Assembly: GCF_047663525.1 (NCBI RefSeq)
Contig: NC_092590.1
Span: 50,002,501-50,066,500 of the forward strand
Direction of reading: 5' to 3'
Length of the DNA stretch: 64,000 nt
Origin: Anas platyrhynchos
Taxonomy: Eukaryota; Chordata; Aves; Anseriformes; Anatidae
The translations under genes and the position numbers were made by a program. Shown here in pieces: positions 24,145-37,022 of the stretch (its first letter is position 1; every line of letters starts with the position of its first letter). Below the pieces are notes generated by a model. That model searched no databases. It had not been told where the DNA came from and saw only the letters and a program-made list of their open reading frames with translations.

Positions 24145-24742
24145 TCAATTCTGTGCCGAGCTGCAAAGCAGGGGCCAGGAGCTCAGCAGGGCTGGTCCTG
24201 GTACCATCCCATCCCATCCCATCCCATCCCATCCCATCCCATCCCATCCCATCCCATCCCATCCCATCCCATCCCGCTGTACCTGCGGAGGAGCCTGGTA
24301 ATCAGCAGCTGCACCCAGGGCGCCGAGTGGTTCAGGCACACCGTCTTGCCCGCCTTTGTGGTGGCTCTGCAGGGTGAGAGGGGACTCAGGAGGGGCTCTG
24401 CGAGCCGAGGGACCCCGGAACGGGGACAGGGACAGGGACTTGGCACTTACATCACTTCGGGCACGGCGCAGTGCGGCCCCGCGGGGATGAGCTCCAGCCC
24501 GGCCAGGCGCCGCGGGGGGATCAGCTCTGTCACAGTCTGCACGCAGCGGCACCGCAGCTCCCCGGCCAGCGGCGCACCTGGGGAAGGGGGCACGGCCTCA
24601 GCGAGGCTCTGGGGCCGTCCCTCCCGCCCCTTGTCCCCCCGTCCCCCATCCCCTATCCCCCCTAAGCTACGTCCCCTCTGCTCTCACCCCAGCAGAGCGC
24701 GGCGCAGGTGGCCAGGAGCAGGAGCAGGAGGTGCGGGTTCAT
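24145..24742 (-). CDS. ELR+ CXC chemokine, gene B (four exons)
   Basis: This is a small secreted CXC chemokine, 93 residues after splicing. Exons are 24688-24742 (55 nt), 24451-24577 (127 nt), 24283-24366 (84 nt) and 24145-24160, joined in phases 1, 2 and 2 with GT/AG borders. The signal peptide starts MNPHLLLLLLATCAAL. E-L-R-C-R-C lies at residues 25-30, A-G-P-H-C at 51-55, and the fourth cysteine is C71. Exon 4 adds only S-S-A-Q-N and a stop. The ELR motif predicts granulocyte attraction, while the A-G-P-H-C stretch recalls PF4/PPBP-type chemokines (inference). An in-frame ATG at 24757 would add M-A-S-R-A, but the ATG at 24742 has a better GCC context. The gene spans only about 600 bp, is GC-rich and strongly unlike its AT-rich surroundings. 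Intron 3 (122 bp) is mostly a GGATG minisatellite. Exon 2 length matches gene A. Exact orthology is not established. Confidence 0.9.
24205..24275. repeat. Minisatellite (CATCC)n in intron 3 of gene B
   Basis: About 14 perfect copies of CATCC (GGATG on the coding strand) fill more than half of the 122-bp last intron of gene B, starting 7 bp inside the donor side. No frame of the array contains a stop codon. Confidence 0.97.
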
Positions 24743-24803
24743 GGCTCGGGATGCCATCGGAGGTGCCACGGAGCTGCCTGAGCCTCCCCGCTGCCTGCCC
24801 CTG

Positions 24804-24812
24804 CTTTTATGG
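24804..24812 (-). promoter_or_regulatory. TATA box of gene B
   Basis: CATAAAAG reads on the minus strand about 65 bp upstream of the gene B start codon. This predicts transcription starting near 24775-24780 and a very short 5' leader. Confidence 0.65.
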
Positions 24813-24829
24813 CCCGGTCGGGAGCTGCC

Positions 24830-24842
24830 GGGGGTTTTCCCC
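24830..24842. promoter_or_regulatory. NF-kB-type site in gene B promoter
   Basis: The near-symmetric motif GGGGGTTTTCCCC contains GGGGTTTTCC, which fits the kappa-B consensus GGGRNNYYCC. It sits about 20 bp upstream of the TATA box, the position where inflammatory CXC chemokine promoters usually carry NF-kB sites. Confidence 0.6.
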
Positions 24843-25483
24843 GGCGTGGAGAGGGGCCGGGTTCACCGCTTTCGGGCCAGGAACCCCGGGGGCTGGGCGG
24901 GACAGGGTTCCCCGTCCGTCCCCTCCATCCCCTCCGTCCACCAGGACATACAAGGGCTGGAGCTCGCCTTGCTGGCGACCTCTCGCCTTCACCCAGGGGG
25001 GACTTTTCCCCCCACTCACCCCTTTCTGCACCTGCCGTTTGAGAGGTGCGAAGCGGTGTTGCCTGCAGATAGGTGGCACTCGCGTTTGCGTACCTGAAAT
25101 CCCCTCCTGCAAGCTCCTACTTCGCTTCTCTGCGGATAGCTCCCTCTCGGTGTTCAGTACACTCAACAAATTTTGCTAACTTCTGCCCTGAAGCAGCGAA
25201 AAAGCAGCTTTCTGGGAGTCTTTAGAAGGAATTAGATGTTATTTAGATTTATTTATTCATAGATTTAGTCAGAGATATAGAAACATTGGCAATTAGCTTT
25301 GATATGAAATAGCACTTTGCAGGGTTGCGTTTTGTTCTGCTTGCAGCTGATGCTTTTTGCTCTTTTGCATGAATGTTTGTGAACAGACTTCAGAGAAATG
25401 AATTGTTCCAGAATTGCTGCCATGGGTTTTGCTCCAACAGCTCACATACCTTGTTCGTCCTGATTGTTGCTGACATTTTTGTA

Positions 25484-25804
25484 TCATAGAATCATAGAAT
25501 ATCCTGAGTTGGAAGGGACCCTTAAGGATCATCAAGTCCAACTCTTGACACCGCACAGGTCTACCCAAGTTCAGACCATGTGACTAAGTGCACAGTCCAA
25601 TCTCTTCTTAAATTCAGTCAGGCTCGGTGCAGTGACCACTTCCCTGGGGAGCCTGTTCCAGTGTGCAACCACTCTCTCTGTGAAGAACCCCTTCCTGATG
25701 TCCAGAAAATTTGTACCATTTGTTGCTTCAGTTCGGGACATGGTTATGGCTATGCAAGCAGTAAAGCCTTGTAAGGGTGTTCTTTGGTCTCCCTCCCCTT
25801 GCAA
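25484..25804 (-). mobile_element. CR1 LINE, 3' end
   Basis: The block starts on plus with TCATAGAATCATAGAAT, the reverse complement of the CR1 3' terminal octamer repeat. The minus strand then encodes the C-terminal end of the CR1 reverse-transcriptase ORF (residues such as [15 protein letters not shown]). It is a 5'-truncated, inactive copy of the main avian LINE. Confidence 0.93.
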
Positions 25805-27313
25805 TGTTCTAATCTTTATTTATTAAATAAATAAATTCTTTGCTGGGGAATATACATCTACAACTTGAAGCACTAAAGCAAGATCCCATAAAAACAAATT
25901 TCAGCACAACATTCCTGGTTTATGAAGAAGAGACTTGCTCATGAATCATTATTAGACTGACTTGAGATCAGGCATGTTATAGTGGCTATTTTGAACTGGC
26001 TTGACTTGATTTTCAGGGGAAAATGGGTATTGTTTCCTTATAAGAAGACTCACTACAGAGGTGGCTTCTTGCAACTGAGGTACATAGGTGACATTTATGT
26101 TTTTTAAGTGACTAGCCAAGTACGCATTTTAATGACAGTAATAGGACAGCGTAGGCATTAGCTGCAGGTAAAGCTATAGTTGTTGGGACACCAACATGGA
26201 AAGCAAAATCAAGTGATTATTGAAGTCACAAGGATCACAGTACAGCAGTCCCATTAGAAGATTTCCTGTCTGAAAGCAAAACCAAGCTCAGGACTGAAAG
26301 CAGGTGGGATGCAGCAGAGGGAAGAGCCCTAGTGGGGATATGGGGTACACAGAGGCTCTCTCCTGAGCTCTGTCCTTTTTGCAGCCCAGATGGCTTGTGA
26401 GCTCCTCGCTCAGTCCCTCAGGAGACCAGCAGTGCAGGCAGATTGCACGTCATAACCAAATGGTGATTACCCCATGTAGGCAGGAAATATCTAATGACTA
26501 ATTTGCACCCCTTTCCAATGGAAAGGAGCACAAATGGTCATGTCATCCTTTTGGGCTGGCGGCTTTTAGCTGAGTCTTAGAAGGAAATTACGTGCTCAAG
26601 CTCTCTCTCTGTCCAGCTCTGTCACACCCCGCTTCCCCAGCCTCACTCCTCCAGTAAAGTCTGTCTCGCTTGGCCAACCGCAGGAAGATTTGTCTAAGAG
26701 CTGTGGGTCTGCAGGCTCCAATCAATCAAGCTGATGCGAGGCGGTGTCATGTTGGGGTGGGAGGGTGAGCGGGGCCAGCACTGCCATTAAGGGAGAAGTG
26801 CAGCGTCAGCCCTGCTCCCTGCCTTGCCAGCTGGACAGCCCGTCCACTCCTGCCTGCAGCCAGCGCATAGCTTGGCCTGCCTGCCTCCTGCCCAGCTGCT
26901 TTGGCGTCCCCAGAGCATGAGCACAGCTGGGGAAATGTTGGGGCAGCTACACAGCCACAGGGAGAAAGGGAACAGCTGCAGACACAAAGAGGACCCATAG
27001 TCTGTAGAGGAGATAGGGGTTGCATGGGGTCCAGTGCATGTTGCATTGGGTGGGTTGGAGGAAATACCTCTTTAAATCTGGGCCTGTTACTGCCCGTGAG
27101 TCACGGAATGCCATCTCTTTTTTTTTTAGTTTAGTGAATTAGTTTTAATGAGGATGAATTCTCCACCGATGTGTGTATGAAATTCAGCATCACTGATGCA
27201 TCATAACTGTGGCTTCAGGCCTCGTAGCAGAGGTGCTCTTCCAGGCTGCATTTTTTTGACCTGACTCTTTTACGTAGCAATAGTAGTAATAGACCCCAGT
27301 GAACAGTGCTGTA

Positions 27314-27343
27314 TGTGTGTTTTTTTGTTTGTTTGTTTGTTTT
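27314..27343. repeat. (GTTT)n simple repeat
   Basis: T-rich run with four GTTT units, preceded by a short GT stretch. Confidence 0.88.
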
Positions 27344-29594
27344 ATATTTTTTTTCCAAGCCAGAAGAACATCAACTGAGGAGTTTGGAGGACGTGTTTTT
27401 CTCAAAAGCTAGAGAGATTGCTAAAAAAATATAAAAATGCAGCTGTTAAGATGACATTAATGAACAGAGATTTTAATTGCATATGCATGTTGGTAGGAGC
27501 ACATTTCAGCCACATTAATCTGCAGCAAGCCAGTCCCCTAGCCCACCCTGGTATCCCTGTGTGTGTCCGTAAGTGGTTTTCTCCCACGCATAGCCTTTGC
27601 GAGCTGAACGGTGCGCTGTGTTACCAGGAAGAAGGATTTGCCCAGCTGTAGCCAACTGAGGCAATAAACAGTTAGGATGATGCACAGATAATCCAGTGCA
27701 GGTCACTGAAGCTTTCATCAGAAAATCCTGCTCTGAATAAACGCAGAGAGCAGATCTGTTGAGTAAGAAATTGTCACAGTCAGATTACGTGTTGTTTTTG
27801 GACAGCACACATGTGTAAGGACAGTTTACGTGACAGAGCTCGGATTTATGCTTGGATAACTACCCACAATATCTGACCCGTCAGGCTCATTCCACAGTGG
27901 TTACTGCTGGGGAAATTCCAGGAGAAGTCTCCAGGGGTCTGAAGCGTGAGGCTGTTTTGGATGCAGAGCAGCAATGTGTGAAATTCGGCAACCAGTTCTC
28001 CTGGAGAGTCGTGTGCTGAAATGAGCAGTAGTCAGAGGTGGTGAGTGTGCTGGGGTGCAGGGGGCAACACAGGGCTTGATCCTGTGAGTCAGGACACACG
28101 CAGACAGGCCTGGTGCCCATGAAATGGGGATCTTTGGGGGTTCTCCAGGAGCCAAAACTATATGCATGAGCAAGGCTTTGTACATGTACATTTCCAGATC
28201 ACCTTTAGCTGCCTTCCTTGTGAATGTGGGTAGGCTCTTTTCAGTCCAGATAACACTGGGCTGCAGATGAGCACTCTTGGATTCTGCCTTTTCCTTTTGA
28301 TCCCTTCTCTGTCCTTGGCACATTTCCTTTTACAAGGAAAGAAAAGACAGGAAAGAGAGAACCATGTCAGCCAGAATTCAGAAAGCCAGGTTCTTCCCTG
28401 CCTCTTGCCTTGCTCATTTTGGATCTATCATGACTTGGCTGCAGGTGGATGGCCAAGTGAGATGTTAACACTTTCATTTAAAATAATGACCTATAGCAAA
28501 CTGATGATCAGTATTTTCTTAGCTCCGTTCCTGGTCTTCAACTGTTTTCAACACTTTGGAATTTTGGGGTCTTCATTTGTTTTCTAACAGAGTCAGAGGT
28601 TCTCCTTTTCCTGTGCTCCATGGTGGCAATAAAAGCATGAACAAACACCATGTTAATAGCTGCAAAGGAATGTGCTTATATTACTCAAGCATTACCTTAG
28701 CAAATACAAATGGCTTGGCTTTGACATCAATTCATCCGGTAATCATTTCTCCATTCTACAGCTTCAAGTTGCAATTTACCCCTTTAAGGTAGCTGCCGGG
28801 ATTGCCATTACTGCCACGCTTGGACCTCGCTTTTTGTGACCCTTACACATGCAAGTGTTTCAAAAGTGTGTAAACTGTCCGGCTCCAGGAATTTATACCT
28901 GACATATAAGGGCAAGAGGGGCTTCATTCTGAGGCTGGGAGCAGTTTGTTCAAGGGAACACTTGCCTGCCTCACCCTGAGGGGGACGAAACCCTGGCTTT
29001 ATGGTGGCAGGCTTCATCCTGGATGAAGGCTACAATTTGGTGACACCCTTCCCCTGGAGCTGTGCATCTGGTAAGCTCTGTAAGTCAACATAGGTCCCAC
29101 AAGGCTTTATGAGTTCATTTTGGCCTTGCAAACAGCTGAAAATGCTACGAATTGTGCAAACTTCCTGTGGGTTTTTGCCCTTGGATCTGTAAAATCATCA
29201 GGAGCAACTCTTTGCTCAGAAGGTGCAGAGGATCTCTTGCTGTGGGCTCTTAGGACCTGCTCGCCTGTCATTAGCAAGCAGGTTTTTTGATTGCTGAGGC
29301 AGATTTGTGGTTTGCACAGTAATTCAGGTATAACTACACTGAATACACATCTGGATGGTGCTGCTTGCTGTCTGACTAACATCTGAGAGCAGGACTTGTA
29401 CTTTGGCAGTGGCTTGTACACGCGTGGTACAGCGCCTCCTGCAACAGCTGATGGTTGTTCCAGAAAGGATGTGGCACCAGCAACAGCCACTGACACTCGT
29501 ACGCTGCCACTCTGCTGATACTTTCTAGGTGTTAACATTTTGCAGTGGTAGGTATGAATATGTGAGTTAAAATAGGAACCATTAACCACCACCA

Positions 29595-29605
29595 CCCCCC
29601 CCCCC

Positions 29606-29633
<28 letters not shown>
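29595..29633. repeat. Poly(C)11-poly(A)28 tract
   Basis: Eleven C residues run directly into 28 A residues. Confidence 0.95.
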
Positions 29634-29638
<5 letters not shown>

Positions 29639-32446
29639 AAAAAATTACCCCTACCCCAAACCTGGGTTTTAATCCGATTAAGTTTTTGGGTTCAGTGGAG
29701 CTGAGTAATGCTTGCGGGTGTGCTTTGGATAGTTGTGGTCTTTGGGCTGAAATGATGACATCAGTTGAGGAACCGAATGTGTGCTCACGTGAAAAAGGGG
29801 ACAGTTGTTGGAATCATCCCAAAATTTTTGAAGGCTTCTCTTACGACATGCACACTTTGATGCTCTGTTACTTTCATTGGTTGTGTTGCAATGAAGGGAA
29901 AAAAAAGAAGCTGTATTTAACTTATAGGCTAGAAGATATTAAAGCTGTTATCTCAGGGAATACTTTCTTAAAACACTTTTGAGTGCTACATTCATGTTTA
30001 TTTTTCAGCCTACTTGGTGGCAGTGGTAAAATCAATTGCCTTGTTCCCAGCAACAAATGATGCCTGCTACTTAGTTCAAAGGAAGAAAAGATAATCTTGG
30101 TAAGTTTGCGTGATTCTTGGTGAATTATGCAAAGTATTATACAAAACAGAAAGAGGGAAGGGTATTCATTTCAGCCGGTTAGAGGGAGGAGTTTAGAGAA
30201 GGACGTGTTTGGAGGGAAAGCATGAACAATGTTTTTGATAACTGAGATCGCCCCTGAGGCTACTTCCCAGTTACCTTATCAATGGCTGTCTTCTGCATTG
30301 TCTTGCTTATCATATCAGGAGCACACGCAGAGGGCAGAAAAGTAAGAAAGCTGCAGGGAGTCTGTGAAAAATAGGCTATTGAGAAAAGTAACTTCTGATC
30401 TGCTTGCAATTCAGCATTTTTACCTTTAGATTTCTTCTAAATAGCCTAAATTCCCCCAAAACCCAATTGATCAGGACACTGAAAAGAATCATTTCACTTT
30501 TCCCTAAATACCGTGTTGCTGTGTGATCAGAGTAGTTTAGTATATTTAAGCAGTTTCCCATTAGCATTTGAATATTAGCTTGCATTTGACAAAATCCGTG
30601 CATTCTAGTGAAGTTTTTCAGTTTGTTTGACTCCATCAGCACGCTTTGCATTTGCAGGGCTCCAGCTGTATTCATGGTGCACATCATTTGAGACAAACTA
30701 CTCAGTACCTGTCGCTGAGAACTCACTCTTAGCGTCCTTACTGTTCAAAACGCTTACTCTGTTTCTTTTAGTAGCCCCTTTAGTATCAGAAGACACTTGC
30801 ATGTTCTTCACATCCTTTCCTCCAAGTAGGAACAGTATTATGAGGCTTTTTCAACAAGGACATTTATCTGTAGGATTTGGCCTGCCAGCAGGCCAACTGT
30901 GCGCTGCCAGATTTACAGTTCTTTCCCACGCTTCTTTCTCAATCTAGTCCCCTGATGATTTCAGTGAAAGATTTGGGTATGCAAAAAACACTTTTTTGTG
31001 GGTATGTGTGTGATGTTAATCTTAACGAGGAGTGAGTGAAACTACAGTGTTCAATATGAATCAGCTACAATGTCCATTTTCTTTGTCTCTCTTCCAATGA
31101 AAACGGGGTTCATGGTGGGCAATGCTCACATGAATTGCCTTTCTTTTGTCGAATGGCATCTGTGCTGTCAGAAGGGAGCGAGAAGGAAGCAGCAGACTTG
31201 AAAGCTGTACCCCTAAACACCAGATGAATGTGGTTAAGGCAGCATTATGCTCTCCACCTCTCACAATAGCAGTCTGAGGACTCTGGGACTCCACCTGTCT
31301 TAACTTTCTGGAAAAGGAATTAGTAGAAAGTTGAGTTGATAGAATTTTGACAACAGAAATGTAGTGAGTCAGCAAATGTTATTGTTGGCGTCATTACTGC
31401 TACTGCTGTCAGCGCCTGACTTAGTCATCTACGCATGAGCCCAGATTGCTGCGCATTTATCGGTTATTGATCATTCAAACACAAAGCTTTTGGGGTGTCA
31501 GACTTCCTGACAAGTCACTCACTCTTCTTTATTTGTGTTGGGTAAGTGCCTTTCACAATAAGATCTGACATCTGCATGGACAACTCTTACTTTTCAGTAG
31601 AGCAACTGAGCTGCTTTAAAGAGGATTTGGCACTTAAGGAAAGGCCGAGCAGGCTGTTGGTCCAGAATTATGAGGGAGACAGAAGCTGTGGTTCACATCT
31701 GTATGGAGAAGGTGCAATACGAGGTCCTTTTAATGAAAATTCACACAGAGGATTGTGCTCGATTTTAAGCATGTCCTTTCACTTCCAGTTGTGTTATGAC
31801 GTCTCCATACTTCTCCCGGATTCCACACTGCACAACAAGGCAGAAATGAAATCTTTGCTCTGCTGTTCTGCTTGCAAACGTATTTAACGGTTGTTCTGAT
31901 TTGTAATAAGGAAGTAAGAGTATGCAGGTTGTGTTCAGACTTCATTAGCACCCATTTTACACTGCTGTCATTATGTTATGGTGCTGGGTGAAGCTCAAAC
32001 TCAAGCTGTCCTGAGGCGTGATTTATATCCTTACTGACTGATGTTCAGTAAGCTCTTAAAAGTGATGGCATATGCCATCTCCTGCACCTGTGTTTCATCC
32101 TGCAGAGGCAGGTGCTTCACTTTCCCCAGGAGCCATTGAGCTTTTTTTTGATCAAAGCACAGGTATGCAGACATAGGATGGGAAATGAACCTAGATTTCA
32201 TTCAACTGTTTAGCCACCTACATCTCCAGGTATGATGAGTAATTCTTTTCCCTGAGCATCTGCTACTGTCTCAGCAGCAAAACCTTTCAGAAAGTCAGTG
32301 CCAGGCTGCTTTGTGAAGCAGTTAGTGCAGCAGTGCCAGCTGAACAAGGTGCCACCACTGTCACGGTTGTACTTGGATTTAGGAATTATACTGGGATCAT
32401 AACAGTGCAGTTTGCAACTTTCTGGGGGGTTGTCCCATTTTTATGA

Positions 32447-32514
32447 TTTTTTTTTTTTTTTTTTTGATAGGGGGTAAGATTTACACTCACCACAGTTTTG
32501 TTTTTTTTTTTTTT
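32447..32514. repeat. Two poly(T) tracts
   Basis: T19 (32447-32465) and T14 (32501-32514) separated by about 35 bp. Confidence 0.93.
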
Positions 32515-32942
32515 CTATGCAAAAAGAAACAAAAAAATGTTAATAAAAACTACAGGCTAGATGAAATTTTACTTTGGAGGAAACCTTAGACTTGGGCTTT
32601 GGGTTGTTCAGTCAGTACTATTCCTAACTGTAGGCATTAGCATCTGCATCTGTTGCAAAAGAAATTCAGAAGCCTGGGCAATTCAATTCAAGAGCTTCTT
32701 TTGTTGGCAAAAATGCTGAGTAAACGTGGTGCTGACCATTGAAGTGCTTCCCTTTTTCTCTCAGCCACTATAATGATTTTGCAATAAAAATAACCCCAAA
32801 ATAAATCTTGTGTAACATAAAGAGAAATCTATCAGACTACGCCTCCAGACTTGTTTGGGGACTTGGCCAATTCTACAGACCTTCAAATTTCTCCTTGTAG
32901 TGGCAATCCCCATGTCACTGAGTTAAACTAACTTTTTTTTAA

Positions 32943-32943
<1 letters not shown>

Positions 32944-33015
<72 letters not shown>

Positions 33016-33016
33016 T
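32944..33016. repeat. (ATT)n microsatellite
   Basis: About 24 uninterrupted ATT units. Unlike the AAT array at 13.9 kb, it is not inside a recognised LTR. Confidence 0.97.
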
Positions 33017-36000
33017 TGGGTTCAGTTTCGGGCTTGGAGCTGTAAATTTATTGCAAGCTATTTGTCTGTGTGTTAGTTCATGTTCAAAAGCATCAGCATG
33101 CTCTTACACATCAGAGGAGTCTAAAAAAACAGCAGAGAGGGGCTTTCTTCTCTTCCACTGAGCTTCCTCCAATGGGGCAAGTACCTTGCACAAACCAAAA
33201 GCTCTCAAGGGATTGCCACTAGCCTCACCTTGCTGAAAAATGTATTTTCTTGGCTTTCAGACCCATTGGTCAGTATGCAGTTTAGAGCATGGTGGGAAGA
33301 TGGATGGAAGCTGTCACAGCATCTGCCGCTGGAGATGATGGTAAGAAACCTTTCAGAGGATGTCCTGTTTCCTACGCTGGTAGCATGCTTGATCTCATCA
33401 CTCATGTCCTCATACTGATGGTAGGGTAACTACACAGATTTTGGTCTTCAATACACAATCAGTGAACAAACTCCTGCAGTTCTTTAGGTGATGTCTGAAC
33501 TAGATTGTGGGAACGGTTCTCAAGCCTCTCAGCTTTTTCCCCTTGCTTTGGGATCTCTATATCCTGAGATGCCAGGAATTTTTTCTTTGTTGCTCTTGGT
33601 GTTGGCTCGTGTTGCTTAACCACACACGTTACAACACTTCTTGTAATGGCCTTTTTCACAATGCCAGCCTTAACACAAAGGTCAGCTGTTGCATTATTGT
33701 GAACGTCCTTCATTTTTCTAATGACTCTGTAATGTTCTGACTCTGATGAGGATTTACTTTTCCTCAAATAGCTGAGATAGAACGGACTTACAAGGCATAG
33801 AAATTAGCTTTCTTTTTCTGTGGTGATGGCTGCAGTTTCTTTCACTGCAAAGACTGGGGACCCAAGTCCTACCATAAATTTAGCATTTTTTTATAGCGTC
33901 ATTACCTTCTTTCAGTGCTTTTCATCTTTCCCTATCAGAATCCAATAGAGTACCCCAAATTTGTCCATTATCACTTTACCCCAAAGGATACATCAGACTC
34001 CAGGTTTGGATGCTTCTTTGTGTACTGCTAGCATTGACATTACTTTGGGCAGCTCAGACTGGATTTTTCATAGCACTGAATGACATGATCTCTTTTCTGG
34101 GAGCAAAGTCTTCTGCCATGTCCAAGCTGAGCTGCTTAACTTTGCTTCTAGAAGCTCCCTTCAGTTCTTCTCAAGCACTCACATAGATAAAGACACCAAG
34201 CATAGCAAAGGACGTGTTATAGAGAGAAAAGTTGTGTTTTGGGTGAAGGAAGCCTCTCATTCTGAGACCTCTGTAGATCAGAAAGAGGACCAGAAAGTAT
34301 TATAAGTGGCTGGTCTTATCCAAATGGGCTAGTTCTGCATCCTAGAGAGGGACTTCCATTGTGATGTCTCTCACCAGTGCCTTAGATCTGGTGATTTTGA
34401 AACACACAAACAAATAAAAATACTGTCCCATACATTTTTGAGGGGAGGATCACTTTGCCTCGCTCCTCCTTAATTTCTGCACCATTCTGGACTGGCAAGT
34501 ATGCAGCTAGCCTTCTCCCACTGAGCAAATCTTTAATGTTTGCTGTTCCAAAAATGTTTTCATATCTAACCACAAATATCTTCTAGTTTTCTTTGGAAGA
34601 CTTCCAGCCCCAGTTTTGGAACATCATGGCTTATTTTGAACCTTCTCCATCTCCTGGATGTCCTAGTCTCCCTTTTTTTCAATTTTATTTTAATTCCTTC
34701 TATTTTTTTCCAGCCACCCTCCACACGCACACATTTACCCATCTCCTTTGCTTATCTTATCTTTTTCCACAAGGGATCCTAGAAGACAGTGTATCTTCTT
34801 CAAAAATTGAATCTGCTTCTCATAGCAGCAGCATTCTTCCTTGTTATTTGTGCTAAATCAAATGCTGGGGCTCAAAGTGCCTTTTCAGTCTGAAGAAAAG
34901 ATAGATTTGTTGATAGAACTAGATTATTATTATTATTTTTAATGTAGTCCCATAAACTAATTATAACTAACCAAACAATCTTTGTGATCCTATTTTCTGG
35001 GCATTTCTGTATTCTCATGTCCTGTATTTGGATTACAAGAGGTGTGAGTTTGCAATCAGCTGATTACCTACATAATTGCACCTTAAGTCCTGTATAATCT
35101 GGAGGTATTGCCATTTCCCCCACTAAACATGGGGACCGGACTGTTGAACTCCCATGGGTTTGCCTTTAAAGCAAGAACAAGCAGAGAACAAGCAGTGTCT
35201 TCCTGTCACCACCCCACACTGACTTTTGTCAGTATGTTTGCTCTAATAGGCATGAGTTTCCCACCAGTGGGGAGCAACAATTAGACCAAACCAAGAACCC
35301 AAAACATCTCCAGCCAAACATTTGTTTAATGGCACCCTGCATTTGTGCAGGCAGTCACTGCGAGTTTGCATGCATTGCATCAAAGAAGCTGTTGGCTGGG
35401 GTGGTAAACTGCTGGGTGGAAGGGTTTTATGTTGTTTGAGCTCCAGTGGGACACTGTCATGTATCCTGCAGTGCTGTCTCCTATCAGTTGTACAGTTCCT
35501 TTTCTGTTAGGCACCAAGCGTGGACGCATAAACTGTTAATTCCAGGCAGTGTCTTGCGTAAAAATTCAGTGAAAAGTAAAAGCTGGTGAAGGATCTTGTG
35601 TTGTTTTTAGTTACACTTTCTGTATTCACCTATACTGAACACACACATAATAAAAAGCTGCCTGCCTCTGCAGAAGTCTGAGCAAGAAGTGGTCTGTCTC
35701 CCTGCTTAGTTCTTTCTAGTAGGAGGAATGGCCCACAAACAAGTTCTGAGCTGCACAATCCCCACCATTTTTCTGAGAACCTACTGGGTAGATCCTGTGG
35801 TACCTGGCAAGCCTGCAGCAAATAGATATATTCCCCCAAATGTGCGTCTGTAAGATGCTGTCAGCTTCCCGAGAACTCTAGCTTGCTTGGAAGAATTCAG
35901 CTGTGCTCTTGTTTATGAAGAGCTGAGGTCTGGAAAACTGTGAATGCTACTTAAACAAACCACAGATGCACACAAACAAACATAGTTGCCAAATCCCCAG

Positions 36001-36415
36001 CAGCATGACAACTGCGACAGTGTCCTGTGGATAAGTTAAAATAAATTTTATGTGCTTTACAGCATTTCAGGATGAGAGTGGCAACTGCAGCTAATGGCAT
36101 TTTCTAACTAACTGGAAGAACACATGTTTTAGATGTTCCCATCACAGCAGATAAAAATTAGATGCAGATTATATTAGATGGGATAAAAACAGGCTGCCAT
36201 GTTGTAAAGTACTGAAAAAAATTGGCTCATCTCCTTGTTTCCAGATGCAAAACACAGCTGAGTGCACTCATGAGATCTTTTCTGTTCTCAAATATTCTGC
36301 TTATATATAAGTACACAGACTGTATTTCCTTGGGCAATATTTGATCTCCAACAATGCTGCAAACTATATTTAACTTCTATTTACCCCATGTGACCTCAGA
36401 AAAACAAAAGATCAG

Positions 36416-36434
36416 TTTTTTTTTTTTTTTTTTT
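36416..36434. repeat. Poly(T) tract
   Basis: A run of 19 T residues. Confidence 0.95.
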
Positions 36435-36972
36435 AATGTCTTCAAAATTCCTTTCTTCTGGAATTCTATATGCATGTTGTTGCTTATAAAACTCCTATAA
36501 CATTTCATTATCCAGCAAATAGATGAGATCCAAGGGGTTTCTGATGGGTGGATCCACAAGCAAGATTTTTATAATGTGCCAGGTTCTAGGGCTTGTTTGG
36601 AGGTGCACAGTCATTCTCTTTCATTGACCCCGTGTCCATGTGCTTGGGTTTCTGAATCCCAAGGCCATGTGCATAAGTTAGTTTTTGGATTCCCCCTCAA
36701 AATTTCCCTCCATAGTTTACTGTAGGAACTGCAGATAATCTACTGGGAGCTGAAAATAAACACCTTTCACTGATTCAAGTGGCAGACCTAAATTCTGGGT
36801 TCAGGGGGTAAATTTGGGAAACAGGAGAAAGTCAAAATGAAGTCAGATATTGCTTTGTTAAATTGTTTCTCTTGCAAAGATAGCACAATGTTGGTTTTGC
36901 CTGAATGAAAATACCAAAACTTTGCTTGCACTATTCTTTCCAGACAGCAATTAGCCTGTATTTACAGTGCTC

Positions 36973-37022
36973 TTCTTGCCAGGATATACCTCCTTGGTTG
37001 TTCTTGCCAGGATATACCTCCT
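36973..37022. repeat. 28-bp tandem duplication
   Basis: TTCTTGCCAGGATATACCTC recurs exactly 28 bp later. The first unit is 36973-37000 and the second, partial unit is 37001-37022. Confidence 0.93.

Larger units (their letters stand above)
23860..25130. other. CpG-rich island around gene B
   Basis: Base composition rises sharply here, with many CpG dinucleotides, while the flanks are AT-rich. The island covers gene B, its promoter and about 350 bp further upstream. Several long open frames inside it on both strands are by-products of high GC and show no domain. No second gene is recognised in 24815-25483. Confidence 0.6.

Noticed and set aside
24346-25179. 277-codon plus-strand open frame over gene B
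   Set aside because: It lies antisense to gene B in very GC-rich DNA, where stops are rare. It has no domain and is overlapped by other equally long frames.
25571-25804. 77-codon minus-strand frame with F-F-T-E-R-V-V
   Set aside because: It is the truncated C-terminal end of the CR1 ORF2, not a host gene.
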